19,635 nucleotides of DNA from PALSA-1355 sp031400775 (GCA_031400775.1 JANNQN010000001.1:1-19635), one strand, 5' to 3'; positions 8,485 to 16,375 are shown, numbered from the stretch's first letter. The notes: a model not told the origin generated them from the letters alone. Program-made: numbers and translations.

Positions 8485-9701
8485 GGTGGAGTCGCGACTT
8501 GCGGCTCCAGCGCCGTCGGGGTTTGCATTCGCGGCCGAAAGGTCTGGCTGCGGAACGCTTCCCATTGACTGATGGCATGCTCGTGGAAGTCGTGATGAAA
8601 TCGCTCGATACTAAACCGCATCGCGTTCTCGCGGCAGTCGGCCGGCTTGATGCGATCGTGGTGCTGCTCGAACGTTCGCACGGCCTCGATTACCGCGGCG
8701 GGCGTTTGTTCGTCGAAAAACACGCCGGTCGGTTTCTCGGCGCCAAGTCCGCGAATCGTTTCCAGCGCGCCCCCTTGCCCGAAGGCGATTACCGGAGTGC
8801 CGGCCGCCTGGGCCTCGACCAGCACGATGCCGAAGTCTTCGCGCGAGGCAAACAAAAACGCTCGGGCTCGCTGCATGAAATCGCGCAGCGCATCCGAGCT
8901 TTGATACCCCAATAGCGTCACGTTGGGCGCGGCCTTGGCTCGCAGGCCCTTCCAGCCGGGACCGTCGCCGATCACCACCAGCCGCTTGCCGGGCATCGAG
9001 GCAAACGCCTCGACCAGGACTTCAATCTTCTTGTACGGAACCAGCCGCGAGGCCGTCAGATAGAATTCTTCGCGCCGGTCGCCCAAGGAGAACGCGCCGG
9101 TATCGACCGGCGGATAAATCACTCGGGCATGGCGGCGATAAGTCTTCCAGATTCGCCGGGCGATGAATTGCGAATTAGCGACGAACGAATCGACTCCGTG
9201 CGACGTACGCACGTCCCATTGCCGCAGCTTGTGCAGCATCCAGCGGGCGTACAAACCCTTGAGCCCTCGGTCCAAGCCCGTGCCGGACAGATACTCGTGC
9301 TGAGCGTCCCAGGCGTAGCGCATGGGGGTGTGTACGTAACTGATGTGCAACTGATCGGGCCCGGTCACCACTCCCTTGGCCACGCAGTGGCTGCTGGAGA
9401 TGACCATGTCGTAGCGCGAGAGATTCAACTGTTCGATGGCCAGCGGCATCAGCGGCAGGTAGGCCGAATATTTTCGCGCCGCCCAGGGCAGCCGCTGCAG
9501 AAAGCTGGTCTCGACCTTTTTGCCCGCTAGCATGCGGCGGTCGGAAGCCGGCAGAAAATCGAGCAGGCTGAACACATCAGCCTGGGGGAACAGCGCAATG
9601 AGCTGTTCGACCACCCGCTCGGAACCGGCATAGGTCACAAACCAATCGTGAACGATCGCAACTCGCACAGGCCCGCCCTTATGATCTGCCATCCTTGGCA
9701 T
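8460..9701 (-). CDS. GT4 glycosyltransferase, WbaZ-like (possible mannosyltransferase)
   Basis: A 413-residue GT4 enzyme. RVAIVHDWFVTYAGSERV (residues 13-30) is the acceptor-side glycine loop, YVHTPMRYAWD (122-132) is characteristic of WbaZ/Mtf-like O-antigen mannosyltransferases, SRLVPYKKIEVLVEAF lies at 218-233, and the E-x7-E motif EDFGIVLVE is at 288-296. The family suggests transfer of mannose or a related sugar from a nucleotide donor; the exact sugar is inference. ATG 9701 is chosen as the first start after the intergenic gap; ATG 9692 and GTG 9668 are close alternatives, and none has a convincing ribosome site. It lies downstream of wecB on the same strand, 125 bases away, and is probably part of the same polysaccharide pathway. 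The last eight codons overlap the opposing glycosyltransferase gene. Confidence 0.9.
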   Translation of the reverse strand: MPRMADHKGGPVRVAIVHDWFVTYAGSERVVEQLIALFPQADVFSLLDFLPASDRRMLAGKKVETSFLQRLPWAARKYSAYLPLMPLAIEQLNLSRYDMVISSSHCVAKGVVTGPDQLHISYVHTPMRYAWDAQHEYLSGTGLDRGLKGLYARWMLHKLRQWDVRTSHGVDSFVANSQFIARRIWKTYRRHARVIYPPVDTGAFSLGDRREEFYLTASRLVPYKKIEVLVEAFASMPGKRLVVIGDGPGWKGLRAKAAPNVTLLGYQSSDALRDFMQRARAFLFASREDFGIVLVEAQAAGTPVIAFGQGGALETIRGLGAEKPTGVFFDEQTPAAVIEAVRTFEQHHDRIKPADCRENAMRFSIERFHHDFHEHAISQWEAFRSQTFRPRMQTPTALEPQVATPPYKPLRAA

Positions 9702-9765
9702 CAGGCGCGAAGGACTTGGCAGTCTTCCGCGCGGGGCCGGGAGATTAACACAACCGGCGGACGTT

Positions 9766-9804
9766 GAAAATGGCGATTTCGCCGTGAGTGGCGCGGTTTG
9801 CCAC
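9766..9804 (-). terminator. Tandem short hairpins between wecB and the glycosyltransferase gene
   Basis: Downstream of wecB on the minus strand are two small inverted repeats. GTGGC and GCCAC pair around a 7-base loop (9804-9788). GGCGAAATCGCC (9783-9772) follows and runs into ATTTTC. Stems are only 4-5 base pairs, so this is at best a weak terminator or attenuator. Confidence 0.25.
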
Positions 9805-9826
9805 CGACGTGGTAAGTCATGGCAAT

Positions 9827-10960
9827 TTAGGCAGTCCATGCCCGCTCGACGATCAACTGCACAATCCGCTGGGCCGCCAGGCCATCGCCAAACGGGTTGA
9901 CCGCGACCCGACGCCGCGCGCACTCCGCCGGATCCTGCAGCAAGCGCCTCGCGCGCTCCACGATCCGCCCCGGATCGGTGCCGACCAGCTCCACAGCGCC
10001 CGATTCTAGAGCCTCGGGCCGCTCGGTGCTCTCGCGCAGCACGAGCACCGGTTTGCCGAGTGAGGGCGCTTCTTCCTGAATTCCGCCCGAGTCGGTCAGG
10101 ATTAGCGTGGATCGATCCATCAGCCACACGAATTCCGGATACGGCGCCGGCGCCGTCAGATGCACGTTCGAAAGTCCCGACAGGGCGCGCCGCACCGGTT
10201 CGAGAACCTGCGGATTCAAGTGGACCGGATACACGAATTGCACGTCTCCGAACTCGGCGGCCAGTTGCGAAATGGCCTCGCACAGATGGGCCAGGCCGGA
10301 GCCGAAATTCTCGCGGCGATGCCCCGTTATCAAAACCAGTTTGTCATCGGCAAGAAACGCGTACTTGTTGGCCCACTGGGCCGGGTCGCGGCGCTCGCGC
10401 TCGGCGGTCCACAGCAGCGCGTCGATCACGGTGTTGCCCGTAACGTGGACATGCCGTGGTGCGACGCCTTCGGCCACGAGCGCCTGGGCGGCCCGGGGCG
10501 TCGGCGCGCAGTGCAGTGTGCCGGCAATGCTGGCGATGCGGCGATTCAGTTCTTCCGGCCAGGGGGCTTGCAGATTGCCGGTGCGCAAGCCGGCTTCGAC
10601 GTGAACAAACGGCACACGGCGATAAAAAGCAGCCAGCGCCGCCGCCAGCACCGTCGTGGTGTCACCTTGCGCGACGACGCAGTCGGGATGGTAGAGCTCG
10701 ATCGCGCCATCGATTCCGCTCAGACAGCGCGCCGTCAACTCAGCCAGAGTCTGTCCGGGCGCCATGACGTCCAAATCCAGATCGGCCCGCATGCCGAAGT
10801 ATTCCATTACGGGGCGCAGCATTTCGCGGTGTTGGCCGGTGATACAGATCGTCGCTCGCAGCTCGTCGGACCGGTGTGCGCACTCGCGGACCAAAGGCGC
10901 CATCTTGATGGCCTCGGGCCGGGTGCCAAAAACGATCAGCGGTGCGATTTTATTCGACAA
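9827..10960 (-). CDS. wecB: UDP-N-acetylglucosamine 2-epimerase, non-hydrolysing
   Basis: Interconverts UDP-GlcNAc and UDP-ManNAc in the cytoplasm, supplying ManNAc or, after oxidation, ManNAcA for surface polysaccharides. The 377-residue length is normal for the family. Motifs run in order: GTRPEAIKMAPL (12-23), QGDTTTVLAA (98-107), HVEAGLRTGN (120-129), PWPEELNR (133-140), TGHRREN (212-218), YPVHLNP, and the UDP-binding TDSGGIQEEAPSLGKP segment near the C-terminus. The residues matching E. coli WecB D95, E117, E131 and H213 are all present (D100, E122, E136, H214), so it should be active. The start is TTG 10960: no ATG or GTG lies between it and the upstream in-frame stop, and the length fits. 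It is divergent from the sulfite-oxidase-like gene. No UDP-ManNAc dehydrogenase is visible in the window. Confidence 0.96.
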   Translation of the reverse strand: MSNKIAPLIVFGTRPEAIKMAPLVRECAHRSDELRATICITGQHREMLRPVMEYFGMRADLDLDVMAPGQTLAELTARCLSGIDGAIELYHPDCVVAQGDTTTVLAAALAAFYRRVPFVHVEAGLRTGNLQAPWPEELNRRIASIAGTLHCAPTPRAAQALVAEGVAPRHVHVTGNTVIDALLWTAERERRDPAQWANKYAFLADDKLVLITGHRRENFGSGLAHLCEAISQLAAEFGDVQFVYPVHLNPQVLEPVRRALSGLSNVHLTAPAPYPEFVWLMDRSTLILTDSGGIQEEAPSLGKPVLVLRESTERPEALESGAVELVGTDPGRIVERARRLLQDPAECARRRVAVNPFGDGLAAQRIVQLIVERAWTA

Positions 10961-11062
10961 TCTAGCGGTCCGCTGGGTGGCGGTACCCGTGGGCGTCGTG
11001 GCTGGTTAGAATTTTTAGTAGCGACAAGATCCGAGACAGGCATTTCCCTAGCAGGCCGACGC
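10961..11062. other. Divergent intergenic region between wecB and the oxidoreductase gene
   Basis: This 102-base gap must hold the start signals of two divergent genes. The only AT-rich patch is around 11005-11018 (TTAGAATTTTTAG), which could supply a -10 element for either direction. I could not find a convincing -35 partner at the right spacing on either strand. Confidence 0.3.
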
Positions 11063-12286
11063 GTGAACCCTTCTTCTTCCGATCGCCGGGTGTTTCTCAA
11101 GACGGTCGGCGCGACCGTGGCGGCCGTCTATGGCGCCACGCCCGCCGGAGCTCTTGCCGACCCGAGCCAGGCGGCCGACGCCGTGCTCCCCGGCAAGAAT
11201 CCGCGGCTCGTGGTACACACGGCGGCGCCGGCCGTGTTGGAGACGCCGCTCGATCTGCTCGCCCAGGATCGCATCACGCCCATCGACGCGCTATTCGTTC
11301 GCAACGTGCAACACTCCGCGGCACTCTTGACCATTAAACCGGCTTCGCTCTCCGGCTGGAAGATCGAACTGGGGGGACTCGTCGATCGGCCGCAAATGAT
11401 CAACGCGCGGCTGCTGGAAGAATTGGAACAAGTCGCGGTCGAAATGGTGCTGCAATGCTCGGGCAATGGCCGCTCGTTGTTTTCCGCCGCCGCCAAGACC
11501 AAGGGCACCAATTGGGGCCGCGGCGGCATGGGCAACGTGCGCTTCGGCGGCGTGCGACTGCAAACCGTGCTGGATCATTTCGGCATCCAGCCCAAACCGC
11601 AGGCCCGTTATCTCTCGGCTGAAGGCGTCGACGACCCGGCCGCTGGCGAGCAGGATTTCGAGCACAGCCTGCCGCTGGCCGACGCTTTGCGAAAATCGGT
11701 GTTGGCATTGCGGATCAATGGCGAGCCAATTCCAGCGGTCCACGGCGGACCGGTACGGCTCGTGACCGGCGGCTACTACGGCACGATGCACGTGAAGTGG
11801 ATCAGCCGCTTGCGGTTCGACGCCGAGGAGAGCAATCACACCAGCCAGGTACCGCAATATCGCACGCCGTTGGTTCCCATCGCGCCGGGCGAGCCGTTTG
11901 AAGCCACGCTCACAAACAGCGAACCCAACTGGCGAATGAAGATCAAAAGTGTCGTCCTCGCGCCGCTGCCCGGGGCGAAGCTGCCCGCTGGCGAGGTATC
12001 GGCCAGCGGCGTGGCATTTAACGACGGCGAAGCGGCGATCGAGACGGTGTTGGTGTCCGGCGACGCCGGCCGCACGTGGCAACGGGCTGAAGTCGATGCG
12101 CCCGACAGTCCCTATGCCTGGTATCGCTGGCAGGCCCGATTGAAACTGCCCGCAGGGCGGCAACAGATCTGGGCCCGGGCGATCGACAAGCTGGGGCGCA
12201 CCCAGCCGCTCGACGGCACGATCCACTGGAACCCGCAGGGATATACCTGGAACGGCGTCGATAAGATTGACGTCACGGTGGCGTAG
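11063..12286 (+). CDS. Tat-exported molybdopterin oxidoreductase, sulfite oxidase family
   Basis: A 407-residue periplasmic molybdenum-cofactor enzyme, probably oxidising sulfite or a similar small substrate. The N-terminus has a Tat signal: SDRRVFLK (6-13, with R8 and R9) then a hydrophobic stretch ending near AGALA, residue 31. The cofactor domain carries LQCSGNGRS (130-138) with C132 as the expected molybdenum ligand, followed by GMGNVRFGGVRL and the GGYYGTMHVKWISRL segment, which matches the conserved VKW region. The C-terminal 120 residues resemble the Mo-co dimerisation domain of sulfite oxidases. There is no heme domain and no adjacent cytochrome gene, so the electron acceptor must be encoded elsewhere. 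GTG 11063 is used because it places the twin-arginine motif at the right distance from the start; no ATG lies nearby. The gene converges on the enolase-like gene, with 24 bases between stops. Confidence 0.9.
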   Translation: MNPSSSDRRVFLKTVGATVAAVYGATPAGALADPSQAADAVLPGKNPRLVVHTAAPAVLETPLDLLAQDRITPIDALFVRNVQHSAALLTIKPASLSGWKIELGGLVDRPQMINARLLEELEQVAVEMVLQCSGNGRSLFSAAAKTKGTNWGRGGMGNVRFGGVRLQTVLDHFGIQPKPQARYLSAEGVDDPAAGEQDFEHSLPLADALRKSVLALRINGEPIPAVHGGPVRLVTGGYYGTMHVKWISRLRFDAEESNHTSQVPQYRTPLVPIAPGEPFEATLTNSEPNWRMKIKSVVLAPLPGAKLPAGEVSASGVAFNDGEAAIETVLVSGDAGRTWQRAEVDAPDSPYAWYRWQARLKLPAGRQQIWARAIDKLGRTQPLDGTIHWNPQGYTWNGVDKIDVTVA

Positions 12287-12287
12287 C

Positions 12288-12311
12288 GACGGCCGTCCGA
12301 CGCGCTAGCGC
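12288..12311. terminator. Two short palindromes between convergent genes
   Basis: The gap between the converging stop codons contains GACGGCCGTC (12288-12297) and GCGCTAGCGC (12302-12311). Both are perfect 10-base palindromes. Neither has a loop or a T-tract, so a role as a bidirectional terminator is only a possibility. Confidence 0.2.
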
Positions 12312-13579
12312 TAGACAAGTTCCTCGGCGATGCGCAGCAGTTGGTTGTACTTGGCCAGCCGCTCGCCGCGCACGATCGAGCCGATTTTGATCGAGTCGGC
12401 CGCCGTCGCTACAGCCAGGTCGGCGATCGTGCTGTCCTCGGTTTCGCCGCTGCGGGCGGAAACGACATAGGCGTATCCATGCGCCCGGGCCATGCGGATC
12501 GTCTCGAGCGTTTCGCTCAGCGTGCCGATCTGGTTCACCTTGATGAGCACGCTGTTGGCCGCCCCCAGCTCAATACCGCGCTGAAGTCGAAGAGCATTGG
12601 TGGCGAACAGATCATCGCCGACGAGCTTCACGCGACCTCCCAGCCGCAAGGTGAGCTGCTGCCAGCCGGGCCAATCTTCCTCGGCCAGACCGTCCTCGAT
12701 GCTCGTGATCGGAAACCGCTCGACCAGCTCGGCCAACTGCTCGATCATCTGCTCGCTGGCGAGCCGCGCTTCGCCGGTGGCCGCCAACCGGTAGTGCTGC
12801 CCATCGAAAAAATGCGTGCTGGCCACATCGATCGCCAGCGTCACGTCGCGACCGGCCGCGAGGCCCGCGGCCTCGATTGCGCGCACCACAAATTCGGCGG
12901 CTTGTGCATTGTTCGCCAGCCGGGGGCCGTAGCCGCCTTCGTCGCCCACCAGCCGTCCTTCGAAGCCGGACTCGGCCAGCAGCCGGCCCAAATGGCGATA
13001 GATGCGCACCGACCACTCCAGCCCCGCGGCCAGATTCTCGGCGCCCGTGGGCTGGATCAGAAAATCCTGAAAGTCGAGATTCCCGCCGGCGTGCAGTCCG
13101 CCGGAGATCATGTTGATCATGGGAACCGGCATGCGCGGGGCCGGCGCTGCCGGGTCGATCTCGCGGAACAGATCGTTCAGGTGGCGGTAGAGCGGCACTC
13201 GGCGCACGGCCGCCGCCGCGTGCGCCGCGGCCAGCGACACCGCCAGCAAGGCATTAGCCCCCAGTCGCGTTTTTTGCGGTGTGTCGTCGAGCGCCAACAG
13301 CCGTCGATCGACGGTCTGTTGATCGACCGGATCGCAACCCACGAGCGCCGGCCCGATCGACTCCAGCACGTGCGCCACGGCCCGGCGCACGCCGCGGCCT
13401 TCATAGCGCGCCGCGTCGCCGTCTCGCAGCTCGTGGGCTTCGGCCGCGCCGGTGCTGGCGCCCGAGGGAACGATCGCCCGGCCCCAGGCGCCGCCGTGCA
13501 CATGGACCTCGGCTTCGACCGTGGGATTGCCTCGGCTGTCGAGCACTTCGCGAGCAACGATGCGATGGATGCGACTCAA
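12311..13579 (-). CDS. eno: Enolase-family protein with altered active-site residues
   Basis: Enolase converts 2-phosphoglycerate to phosphoenolpyruvate; this 422-residue protein has the whole fold, including AREVLDSRGNPT (9-20), PSGASTG (38-44), VGDEGG (211-216) and LIKVNQIGTLSET (345-357). Using the yeast enolase scheme, the metal ligands D251, E295 and D322 are kept, as are the proton-moving E214, K347 and K398. However, the loop normally reading SHRSGETED is SARSGETED, so the substrate-contacting His is A375 (codon at 12455-12457). The usual QEF is QDF (D172), and the segment after H163 reads HAGGN instead of the usual HADNN type. It may be a paralogue with another substrate or poor glycolytic activity. 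The TTG 13579 start is fixed by an in-frame stop 12 bases upstream and a Shine-Dalgarno sequence. It sits 16 bases after a kinase gene, apparently in one operon. Confidence 0.88.
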   Translation of the reverse strand: MSRIHRIVAREVLDSRGNPTVEAEVHVHGGAWGRAIVPSGASTGAAEAHELRDGDAARYEGRGVRRAVAHVLESIGPALVGCDPVDQQTVDRRLLALDDTPQKTRLGANALLAVSLAAAHAAAAVRRVPLYRHLNDLFREIDPAAPAPRMPVPMINMISGGLHAGGNLDFQDFLIQPTGAENLAAGLEWSVRIYRHLGRLLAESGFEGRLVGDEGGYGPRLANNAQAAEFVVRAIEAAGLAAGRDVTLAIDVASTHFFDGQHYRLAATGEARLASEQMIEQLAELVERFPITSIEDGLAEEDWPGWQQLTLRLGGRVKLVGDDLFATNALRLQRGIELGAANSVLIKVNQIGTLSETLETIRMARAHGYAYVVSARSGETEDSTIADLAVATAADSIKIGSIVRGERLAKYNQLLRIAEELV

Positions 13580-13585
13580 TGCACG

Positions 13586-13590
13586 TTCCT
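13586..13590 (-). promoter_or_regulatory. Shine-Dalgarno site for the enolase-family gene
   Basis: On the minus strand AGGAA lies 6 bases before TTG 13579. An in-frame TAG overlaps it, four codons upstream of the TTG, so no earlier start is possible in this frame. Confidence 0.6.
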
Positions 13591-13595
13591 AGAAT

Positions 13596-14666
13596 CTATT
13601 GCAATCCGTCAAATTGCTGACGACAAATTTCGATGACTTCGGGCCAGTCGGTCGGCTCTTGCCGAAACACTTCGCGGCACAGCGAGCGGATCGATTCGCG
13701 GCGGCGCGTATCGGTTAGATACTCGACCGGGCTCTTGGCGTCCAGTCGCGCCCAGGCGCACCCGGCGAAGTGTTGGTTGGCGCGGGCCCACAGATTTTCG
13801 CTCTCGCCCGCGGACACCTTGGGCTCGATCGTGCCATTGTAGGCATGTTGAAAAACTTCGCTGAGGGCCAGGTAGTCGGCGTGTCGCTGAATCTGGTGGC
13901 AGGCCTTCAGCACCAGGTGGCTCAGATAAAACCCCAGGTCGAACGCCGGATCGCCGTAGTGGCCCGTCTCGAAATCGACCATCAACAGGCCGCCGGAAAA
14001 TAGCAGCAGGTTCTTGGGGCTGAAGTCGGCATGCACCAGCGAACACGAGTTGGGGACCAGCGAATCAATCAGCCGCTCGATCGGTGCGCGGGCGTCGTCG
14101 CGGGCCGCCGCCAGCGTGCGGTAGTAGGGGGCCACTCGCAGTTCCTCGAACAATGTGCGGTCGCCAATCTGCCGCGCGATGCCCGGATCGCGCCAGCTCC
14201 CGGCATGCAGGGTGCCCAATAGCCGGCCGCAAGCCGCCGCCACGGCCGGATCAGCTTGCCCGGCGAGCAGGTCTTCTTTCCAGGTGCGATTGGGGCGCGG
14301 CGCCGCGGTAATGGCGAACAGACAGTTCTCGCGATCCTCGAACACGATCCGCGGCGTTCGGGCCACCAGTTCTGCACTGTCCGGCATATTCGAGTTTTTC
14401 GGCTCCAGCAACTGGCCGCAGATTCTCAAGACGTCGGCTTCGCGCCACGCGCGTTCGACACTGGAAAACCAGGGCTGACTGGTTCGAAGTTGCGCCCGGG
14501 CCTGTTTGAGAACAAACTCGTCGGCAGGCCGATCGGGCCGCTCCACCAGCAGCACCATGTTCGAGACCCCGCCGGCCAGTTCGCCGACCACAATCCGCTC
14601 ATCGACCGCCACGCGCGACGTCTCGCGTAGATACTCCTCCGCATTCTGCTGGTCCACCATTCGCAT
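13596..14666 (-). CDS. APH-fold phosphotransferase (small-molecule kinase)
   Basis: A 356-residue member of the aminoglycoside/choline/homoserine kinase superfamily that transfers phosphate from ATP to a hydroxyl group of a small molecule. The nucleotide loop GGVSN is at 32-36 and the lysine of FVLK at 54. The catalytic loop VHADFSPKN (211-219) supplies D214 and N219, and the metal-binding DFE follows (D231, E233), with GDPAFDLGF after it. All expected catalytic residues are present. Nothing points to drug resistance: the neighbourhood is chromosomal and the product is distant from known resistance enzymes by eye. ATG 14666 is chosen; ATG 14660 and TTG 14702 are alternatives, all with poor ribosome sites. 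It is followed after 16 bases by the enolase-family gene, suggesting that the two act on related phosphorylated compounds (inference). It starts 59 bases after the EF-hand gene on the same strand. Confidence 0.85.
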   Translation of the reverse strand: MRMVDQQNAEEYLRETSRVAVDERIVVGELAGGVSNMVLLVERPDRPADEFVLKQARAQLRTSQPWFSSVERAWREADVLRICGQLLEPKNSNMPDSAELVARTPRIVFEDRENCLFAITAAPRPNRTWKEDLLAGQADPAVAAACGRLLGTLHAGSWRDPGIARQIGDRTLFEELRVAPYYRTLAAARDDARAPIERLIDSLVPNSCSLVHADFSPKNLLLFSGGLLMVDFETGHYGDPAFDLGFYLSHLVLKACHQIQRHADYLALSEVFQHAYNGTIEPKVSAGESENLWARANQHFAGCAWARLDAKSPVEYLTDTRRRESIRSLCREVFRQEPTDWPEVIEICRQQFDGLQ

Positions 14667-14725
14667 GCGGCTAATATCGCCGCTGCCGCTCGCGCCGGTC
14701 AAGCGAAGCGGGGCCGATCCGACGG

Positions 14726-16375
14726 CTACTTCCCACCAGCCGCTTCCGCCTCCTCCCGATCCACGAGCGTGTCGCCGTTGGTGTCGAGCTTCTGAAAGGC
14801 CGACAGCGGGCCGATGAATTCCTGCGGGCTGAGATCGCCGTCGTTGTTGCGATCCATCTTGCGATACCAGAGCGGGCCGGAAGTGTTCGCTTGGGTCGTC
14901 GATCGCGTGGCCCGGCGGGCGATGCGGGTGTCGGCCTCGGTGCGCTCGTCGACGCCGCGCACCAGCTCCAACTCCACGCGGGCCGGCACCTCGTCTCCGC
15001 CCAGCGATCCGTCGGCGTTTTTGTCGTCGGTGTCCAGCACGTGGCGGGCGCCGCGCAGCTCGCGGGCCGAGAGCACGCCGTCCATGTCGGTATCCAGCAC
15101 GCTGAACAGGTCCTGGCCGAGATCCTTCACTTGCAACTGCAAGCGGGCGGCCGCGGCCGCATTCTGCCGGCTGATGAAGCTCGTCAACTCGCCTTTGAAC
15201 ACCTTGCCGTTACCGTCGCTGTCCATGGCGGCGAATGCCGACTTGCCGATGTTGTTGGCGCTCGCCTCGGACAGATCGAGATAGCCGTTGGCGTCGCGGT
15301 CGTAGGTGCGCATCTCGACCAGGTCGGCTTGCCGCGGATCGCGATTGTTGCGGTTGATGTCGACGTCGGCCTCGCCCAGCTTGAGCTCATAGCCGCCGTT
15401 GAGTTTTTTGCGGACGCGAAACTCGCCCGCGCTGGTGCTGGTCGATCGGCTCCGCGATCGGCCCTGGCCCGTCGCGGCACGGCCCATGGCAAAGCTGAGT
15501 TCCAAATCGGCCGGGCGGTCGCAAAAGTCTCGCAGCTCGTCGGGCTGGAGCGCGCCGTCGCCGTTGCGATCGAATCGTGCCACGAGCGGCGGCGGCAGAC
15601 TGATTTCGAGCTCCGCTCCGACCGTGCTCAAACGGCCGTCGCGGTCGCGATCGTAACGCGCGAGCAGCTTGTCGGCGACTTGCTCGGGCGTTGTCGTGCC
15701 CAGGATGGCCATCACCGAGCCTTCGTCCGCCGTCAGGCGGGCATCGGCGCTGGCCGGATCGGCGGCCGCGGCTATGGCGTTGGGATCCAAGATCAGTTCG
15801 GCGCCGGTGATCGCCCCATCGTCGTCGAAATCGCGCTGCCGCAGTTGCCGCTCGGCCGCTTCGAGCTCCGCGCGAGAGAGCCGATGATCCTGGTCCGTGT
15901 CCAGAAGCGGAAACAGGGCCAAGGCCGAACCCTGGGCGATCACGGCGCGGCGCAATACGGTGAACGGTGGCAGCGTCCGTTCGATGTGGGCGACCAACGT
16001 TGGCCGTGCGATCGTCTCTCCCTCAAACAGGCTTTTCAGTCCGCTGTCGCCGGAGTCGCGCAATCCGCCGTTCATGTCGCGTTCGACGGCGCTCGCTTCT
16101 TCGAAGTCGACCCGGCCATCGCGATCGTGATCCTCGAGTGCAAACAGCTCGTCGAATCGCTCTTGCCACACCTGGCGAAACGGCTTGCCGTCGATCTCCA
16201 CCCGCAGCCGGAAGAGCAGCGGCCGCGTCGGACCCAGAAAGATCACATCCAGGGCGTCTCGCGAAGATTTTTGAACGTCTTGCGACGGCGTCTCGTCGGC
16301 TACAAGCGCGGACTGAAATCCGAGACCGGCCGCCAGGGCGATCGCGATGGGGAGCAGGACGTGGCGGGGCTTCAT
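14726..16375 (-). CDS. Secreted multi-EF-hand calcium-binding protein
   Basis: A 549-residue protein with an N-terminal signal peptide (MKPRHVLLPIAIALAAGLG, cleavage likely near ALVA at 23-26). I count eleven EF-hand-like calcium loops, starting at about residues 82, 159, 182, 242, 269, 359, 385, 428, 451, 508 and 531, for example DRNGDGALQPDE and DRNNDGDLSPQE. The loop at 242 has a short insertion. The one at 531 (DTNGDTLVDREE) has Thr in place of the central Gly, and the one at 159 has His there. A Ser/Arg/Thr-rich linker lies at 305-316. The role is unknown; calcium-dependent scaffolding or adhesion at the cell surface is inference. ATG 16375 overlaps the DUF1501 stop as ATGA, which indicates translational coupling and a shared function. 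Confidence 0.88.
   Translation of the reverse strand: MKPRHVLLPIAIALAAGLGFQSALVADETPSQDVQKSSRDALDVIFLGPTRPLLFRLRVEIDGKPFRQVWQERFDELFALEDHDRDGRVDFEEASAVERDMNGGLRDSGDSGLKSLFEGETIARPTLVAHIERTLPPFTVLRRAVIAQGSALALFPLLDTDQDHRLSRAELEAAERQLRQRDFDDDGAITGAELILDPNAIAAAADPASADARLTADEGSVMAILGTTTPEQVADKLLARYDRDRDGRLSTVGAELEISLPPPLVARFDRNGDGALQPDELRDFCDRPADLELSFAMGRAATGQGRSRSRSTSTSAGEFRVRKKLNGGYELKLGEADVDINRNNRDPRQADLVEMRTYDRDANGYLDLSEASANNIGKSAFAAMDSDGNGKVFKGELTSFISRQNAAAAARLQLQVKDLGQDLFSVLDTDMDGVLSARELRGARHVLDTDDKNADGSLGGDEVPARVELELVRGVDERTEADTRIARRATRSTTQANTSGPLWYRKMDRNNDGDLSPQEFIGPLSAFQKLDTNGDTLVDREEAEAAGGK

Noticed and set aside
9702..10283. N-terminal extension of the minus-strand WbaZ-like glycosyltransferase into wecB
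   Set aside because: It would overlap the wecB coding region in another frame, and the first GT-B strand begins only at about residue 13 after ATG 9701.
10160..11062. N-terminal extension of the sulfite-oxidase-like frame across wecB
   Set aside because: The frame is open by chance antisense to wecB. The Tat signal at residues 6-31 after GTG 11063 marks the real N-terminus.
12341..13636. Open frame of 431 codons on the + strand opposite the enolase-family gene
   Set aside because: Low-complexity composition without motifs; the minus strand is an unmistakable enolase fold.
13596..14666. Antibiotic resistance by aminoglycoside phosphorylation
   Set aside because: The APH fold is shared by many metabolic kinases. 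The operon partner is an enolase-family gene, there is no mobile element nearby, and no specific resistance signature is visible.
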